The position numbers were made by a program, and so were the translations under genes. A stretch of DNA of 64,000 nucleotides. It comes from Platycnemis pennipes (Eukaryota; Arthropoda; Insecta; Odonata; Platycnemididae). Numbering within the stretch: position 1 is the stretch's first letter; each line of letters starts with the position of its first letter. Below the pieces are notes generated by a model. That model was not told the DNA's origin. It saw only the letters and a program-made list of their open reading frames with translations, and did not search any database. This document shows, piece by piece, positions 59,990 to 64,000 of the stretch. Where the stretch lies: positions 121,586,849-121,650,848 of the forward strand of contig OW121849.1 of NCBI GenBank assembly GCA_933228895.1, in the 5' to 3' direction.

Positions 59990-60480
59990 TCGGTGTTCGA
60001 CGTCCTTGTCGGAGGCGTGGGGCGGAAAGATGACACCTCGTGTCGCTGATGGGTGGAGGGGGGTGCCAGAGGAAGGATGAGGTGCTTTTGAGTCCGTGCG
60101 TGGGGAGATGGAAGTTTGGGGACTTTGCGAAAAGGCTGGGATTGCTGGGGTTTTTGTCGGGAGTCGTATGGGGCGGGGGGGAATAGGGCGACAAGGACGC
60201 GTATGTGCGCCAGGTTGCGGGGTTGGGGTGGCGGGGGAATTGGCGAGGAGCGGGCTTGCGGGGGTAAGGCGGTTGATGCCAAAAAAGAGCGGGGGTGAGG
60301 CGGGGGAGAAGGGCAAAAAAGTGATCCCACTATGACTGATTACTTGTCGTAATAGCACGGACTAATCTCTCCGCACCCTCTGGCCTCCCTGCTCTCCCTT
60401 GCCCTCCTACCGCTCTTTGCACCCCAAATCTTCGCCCTCCCTCCACACTGTCCCTCCACAGTCCTCTCTCTCTCATGGCG
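59990..60480. other. Strand-skewed island, G-rich then C-rich
   Basis: Purine-rich to about 60320 (for example GGGGGGGAATAGGGCG at 60175) and pyrimidine-rich from 60360 to 60480. Three overlapping minus-strand frames (143, 152 and 169 codons) are proline/serine-rich in the G-rich part, which is the signature of base bias, not of a protein. Confidence 0.6.
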
Positions 60481-60550
60481 CGAGCACCACGGGCCCTAGT
60501 TTCTACGCGTTTGGCTAAAATTCAGCTCTCCTAACAGCTTCGTCAAGCAT
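60474..60550 (+). repeat. 75-bp repeat, copy 1 (ATGGCGCGAGCACC)
   Basis: CATGGCGCGAGCACCACGG, GGCCCTAGTTTCT and AAATTCAGCTCTCCTAACAGC recur at 61087-61159. In this copy the frame from the ATG closes after 19 codons at the TAA of TCCTAACAG. Confidence 0.8.
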
Positions 60551-60554
60551 AGCT

Positions 60555-60764
60555 AGAGAGAGCATATAACATGAGCTACAAAATGCTGAGGGATCAGTTT
60601 TATGCATAGTGAGTGACGTTAAAAACCGGAATAAATTCTTAATTAAAATCTACCTAGAGAGAAATAAATTCGAAGCGTCTATGGCACTACGCTACTTAAA
60701 TTAGGAATTGTATAGTCATTTAATAATAGCTAGTTATAATAGTTCTGAAATAAAATCTACGATA
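60555..60764. other. No recognisable feature
   Basis: AT-rich spacer. Confidence 0.35.
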
Positions 60765-60990
60765 GATAATGAATCTGTATGGCCTCGAAACATGGACTCT
60801 AAGGAAAGAGGATGAAAATAGATTGCTTTTTGGAAATGTGGTGTTGTGTTCACAAGAGAGTGCGTAGTTTGAAAGCAAGACAAGGAAGGAAGGAAAAAGA
60901 TGACAGGAGAGGAAATGAAGTGATAATGAAGAAAGTGAGAAAATTAGGAATTAGCAGAGGAAGTGGTTAGCACAGGAAACAAGGTGAAAG
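60765..60990 (+). pseudogene. LINE C-terminal relic, short
   Basis: The frame near 60772 reads LYGLETWTLRKEDENRLLFWKCGVVF, matching the LYGCETWTLRKEDEKRLEAFEMWC block of the RTE/Jockey-like LINE type seen elsewhere in the window; the following GHI/RPR blocks are not clearly recognisable. Frameshifts follow and no polymerase core is present. Confidence 0.55.
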
Positions 60991-61086
60991 AAATACATGA
61001 TAGAGAGAAGGGTTGAGTGCCGTAATACTTTACAATTTAACAAATACATGGCAACTCGAAAACTATGTTTTAATGACAGAAGTGGT

Positions 61087-61159
61087 CATGGCGCGAGCAC
61101 CAGAGGCCCTAGTTTCTTCCCGGCTCAAATTCAGCTCTCCTAACAGCGTCGTCAAGCAT
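61087..61159 (+). repeat. 75-bp repeat, copy 2 (ATGGCGCGAGCACC)
   Basis: Matches 60474-60550 with a three-base gap and several substitutions. This copy stays open and forms the start of the frame at 61088-61417. Confidence 0.8.
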
Positions 61160-61417
61160 TTTCCATCCAATTCACTTTGGCCCGGTGTTGTGTTGTCCCG
61201 TTTAAAACGTTTTAGCAGTAAAATTGTAAAAATAAAGTGTAAAGGTATCAGAACTTTAGAACCTCAAAGGCAAAACGAATACAATGGTGTGGAGCTGAAG
61301 AACGGAGGTCGATTGTCGTCGAAGAAGATGCTTTTAGAAGTAAATAAGTATGTGCAAAGTAAAGTAACCGTCGATGGACGAAGTAAAAAGGATGAATTCA
61401 ATGAAAACTCCGGATAG
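61088..61417 (+). CDS. Possible 109-residue basic protein, identity unknown
   Basis: A frame beginning MARAPEALVSSRL at the repeated ATGGCGCGAGCACC sequence and ending DEFNENSG. The open frame extends 25 codons further upstream, to an ATG at 61013, but the repeat boundary makes 61088 the more likely start. The product is basic and lysine/serine/arginine-rich with no signal peptide, membrane segment or domain that I recognise. Composition is more protein-like than in the low-complexity islands. It could be the beginning of a retroelement ORF1 or a first exon that was partly duplicated (copy at 60474). Evidence for real coding is limited to the length of the frame and its composition. Confidence 0.3.
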   Translation: MARAPEALVSSRLKFSSPNSVVKHFPSNSLWPGVVLSRLKRFSSKIVKIKCKGIRTLEPQRQNEYNGVELKNGGRLSSKKMLLEVNKYVQSKVTVDGRSKKDEFNENSG

Positions 61418-61419
61418 AG

Positions 61420-62495
61420 TAGGATATACCATAAAATATACCTTTTAATCTATAAAGCAAAACCATGAATGTAAGGAGTATATATAATTTATTTTCCATC
61501 GATAAAAATTATGTTTCGCATTCGAAATTGGTAGTAGTCAAAAAAATTACTTGAAACAATCGATAGAATAAGTGAAATAATAGTCCTATCTGGGGAGAAG
61601 AGAAACCAGAAATGGGTTAATCAAAAAACCAAATAAGCAAAAAAAAAAGCAAAACAGGCCAAAGTAGATGTAAGTAAATGGAAGGAATGGGAATAGAAGC
61701 TGTAGTGTGATAAGGGTATAGGGAAGCGAGCTTTTAAGGCAAGCAAGAGGGAATAAGAACAGGAAATTCAAGAGTGTCCTATTTATTCCAGCACTATTAG
61801 TTTTGTCTTTCTTGAATCTTGTTATGTACTTTAATGGGCGTTTAAAAAAAAGCATATAAAATTTATTTTTTCTGGCCTCTGTTTTATTGCATATGTTTTT
61901 GATAGCTGATTACTATAGCTGATGACACCCTTGTATGACTTTAGATACAGCTGTGCTAAAATAATTATAAGTCAAAATGATAATTTACAAAGATTGAAAG
62001 AGAACATGTGATAATAGTCACACGCTGAGATGACGCAGATTATTTAATTTCCGTCAAAGTGGAAAGAAAAATCTTAGGCTTAGTGTTGAATGTTGGAACG
62101 GTGAAATATTTTATCTTTGGGGGTCTTACAGAATATGTAACTGTAAGTATGACTATAATCCCAAGTTTAATGGTATACTTATTTATTTTGTATCTTTATA
62201 TTCTGCAATGAAATCTTTTCTGATTATTGATGCTCAACACAGTGATTTTTATAGCGAATTATGCTAGGAATTACTTGATAATTCTGCTTTCGTGTTATTT
62301 AAATTTTCATGCAGGTATAATTGCTGCAAGCACTCCCGCGGGGATTTGAAGTTGAATCTAATGTAATTTTGTATCTCACACAGGGGTTAAGTATTGGTGG
62401 TTAACCCATGCGGAAGTTTCTTTGGCATTCATTGCAGTCAGCTTCCTCAGATTACTCTCCACAAAAATCTGGAGATTCTTTTCTTACCAGAAGGT
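61420..62495. other. No recognisable gene
   Basis: AT-rich DNA with no repeat boundaries or credible frames; an 89-codon minus-strand frame at 61586-61855 is leucine/phenylalanine-rich by composition. Confidence 0.45.
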
Positions 62496-62500
62496 TCTTA

Positions 62501-62800
62501 ATCACTGTAAAAAGTTGATCTGATTTTCAGTGCGATCTGAATTTAAGCGCTGTCTGGTTTAAAGCAGGAACACGGATGCAAGGTGCGGAAGAGGCAGGAA
62601 CATGGATGGTTGGTACAGGAGCAGTTAAGCAGGAAGCAGAGGAAGCAGGATTCTGGATGGTCTGATTTTCAGCCGTTCACCTGCCTTATTTTTAGACAAG
62701 ATATTACTGCTGAAATTCAACATACCCTGTCTTAAAATTGTTGCATCTGAAATTCAGATCGCTTTTGTACCTTAAAATCAGATCTACTTTTTACAGTGAT
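62501..62800. mobile_element. 300-bp inverted-repeat element (MITE-like)
   Basis: The ends are inverted copies: ATCACTGTAAAAAGT then GATCTGATTTT on the left (62501), and the reverse complement with one mismatch on the right (ending at 62800). A second inverted block, GCGATCTGAATTT, lies just inside. The middle has an imperfect GCAGGA-rich repeat (62565-62655). There is no coding capacity. No clear target duplication flanks it (AT or TA only), so the superfamily is not determined. Confidence 0.75.
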
Positions 62801-62804
62801 GTAA

Positions 62805-64000
62805 TGACGGAGAAATTTTTATCGGCAACTGTCCTTCCTGAAGGGACAGCCCTGGAGTCAAAATATAGATAAACGTGCTTTTGTAAGTGTGCAAAAATGC
62901 AAGATTCATGTCGTCTATGAGGTTTCATTAATATTTGCTTGCAAAATGTAAGTATTTCTTAGTATTTAATTGAATCTCTTCAGAATCCTTGAATGCTGAA
63001 GAATCGACGTGCTTATCTAAAACATACTGCTTCATTCAGAGACTTTGCCATTTCAAATTGACTGGTTCCATTTCATTTCATTTATATCCCTCTATAGGTG
63101 ACGACCTTTCATTTATTACAGTAAATCCTGACCCAAGTAAATGCAATACGTGACCGTTTGGAGTTCCCATTGAGTTACCAATTACACCCCTGAGCCAGAT
63201 GCCTTTCAATCTCCTTCAAACGTACCGCTGAACGTCCCCTCGTCCTTCCGGAGCCCGGATGTCCTCCTCCCATTACCAGCACGCTCAGCCTAATCCTTTA
63301 TCCCTGTGCGCCCACGGACACCCCCACTCCACTCTCCTCCTTCAATCTCCCACTTCCAGCTCCTCCTCCGCTGCATCCGTTCCCTCCCCAATCCTGTCTG
63401 CTCCATCTTATTTCCCCCACCCTCTCTCTCTCTCTCCCACTACCCCAACCCACCCAATCACCCCCATTCAGTCGACCTCCCCGGAAATCAAAACCTTGCG
63501 TCTTTGCCATCCCGTCAAGGGCATCTCTTTTCTGTCAGCGCTCTTTCGACAGACAAGTTTGCGATCCAAGTTTTACCTCCTCTTCCGTCCTCCTTTCATG
63601 TTGTCTCTCGCTTTCTATTTTCTCACGTAGGGGTTTCCACCTCATTGGTGCAGTGCAGGTGCTTTGGATGGTTGGATTGGCAGTGCATTATCTTTCGTGA
63701 CCGTAATCCCTGCGCCGATGGAACTGAAAGTAACCAATTAGGAGGTAAGACAGGGATGGTTAGGCACTGTTTATGTGACAATTTTGTGGCCTTCTGGACA
63801 TTGCCACAAAGAACACCAAAGAGGAAGATAGGCTTTTCATGGTATTCTATCACTTTAAATTGAAACATTTGTGGGGTCAAACTTTGCGGATATGAAAAGC
63901 AAGAAATTTCTATCTCTTTTGCTGAAAGAAAAACATGAAAGAGGATATAAGCATCCGCTAATTTTTGGCTTGCTTATTTAACTGTCCTGGAAACTTTACA
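62805..64000. other. No recognisable gene; C-rich island at 63180-63620
   Basis: The pyrimidine-rich part at 63180-63620 has overlapping frames (123 and 185 codons plus) that follow the base bias. Near 63742 the sequence GGAGGTAAGA would suit a splice donor, so an exon end here is possible but not supported by a protein domain. The remainder is AT-rich. Confidence 0.4.

Noticed and set aside
59736..60358. Three overlapping minus-strand frames of 143-169 codons
   Set aside because: They overlap one another in different frames within a G-rich island and have proline/serine-rich low-complexity products, a sign of biased composition and not of coding.
1..64000. CRISPR arrays, bacterial operons, rRNA or prophage
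   Set aside because: There are no regularly spaced short repeats, no ribosome-binding-site-spaced gene clusters and no rRNA-like sequence; everything recognisable is of eukaryotic transposon type.

Overview
This window looks like repeat-rich nuclear DNA of an arthropod, probably an insect. The background is AT-rich and intergenic or intronic, stop codons are frequent in all frames, and there is no operon-like packing. I could not recognise a single host gene with confidence. Almost everything I can name is transposable-element debris: RTE/Jockey-like LINE reverse-transcriptase C-termini of a type common in insects, a second LINE family with a 3' tail rich in CATCTACATCTAC, a mariner fragment, an internally deleted hAT element, foldback elements resembling Penelope-like retroelements, tRNA-like SINE heads, and two families of short inverted-repeat elements. 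The species cannot be fixed from this sequence alone.

Layout. 0-10 kb: a tRNA-like SINE head (749-821), an old LINE relic (1725-2010), a near-perfect 352-bp tandem duplication (2203-2906), and two related copies of an unknown repeat near 7.7 and 9.0 kb. 10-20 kb: a hairpin built on two TATCGATA motifs (10814-10852), strand-skewed GC-rich islands at 14.5-15.2 and 16.8-17.2 kb, a foldback at 15512-15677, and a 101-bp exact tandem duplication at 19.0 kb. 20-30 kb: a LINE reverse-transcriptase relic caught inside a nested tandem duplication (20977-22198), a second relic just downstream, a Penelope-like foldback (25589-25725), and a 904-bp hAT element with exact 8-bp target duplications (28881-29784). 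30-44 kb: several polypyrimidine/polypurine islands, the first copy of a ~535-bp element (32234-32767), a short ORF with a complete PHD-type zinc finger (37867-38067), and a LINE tail (43565-43880). 45-64 kb: three more copies of the ~535-bp element, a LINE reverse-transcriptase relic on the minus strand (47487-48460), a hAT end (to 49026), a near-perfect palindromic foldback (53038-53213), another LINE relic with an 80-bp repeat found at two loci, a mariner 3' end (56490-56921), and a 300-bp inverted-repeat element (62501-62800).

No genes were found that act together. The most interesting structure is non-coding: three foldbacks that share a layout and carry degraded hammerhead-ribozyme-like cores, recurrent islands whose C-rich strand switches to G-rich in the middle, and a multicopy short element carrying CCAAT-like and CRE-like motifs. 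Most long open frames lie in low-complexity pyrimidine or purine tracts and are not credible proteins. Long stretches in which I saw nothing are listed as such.
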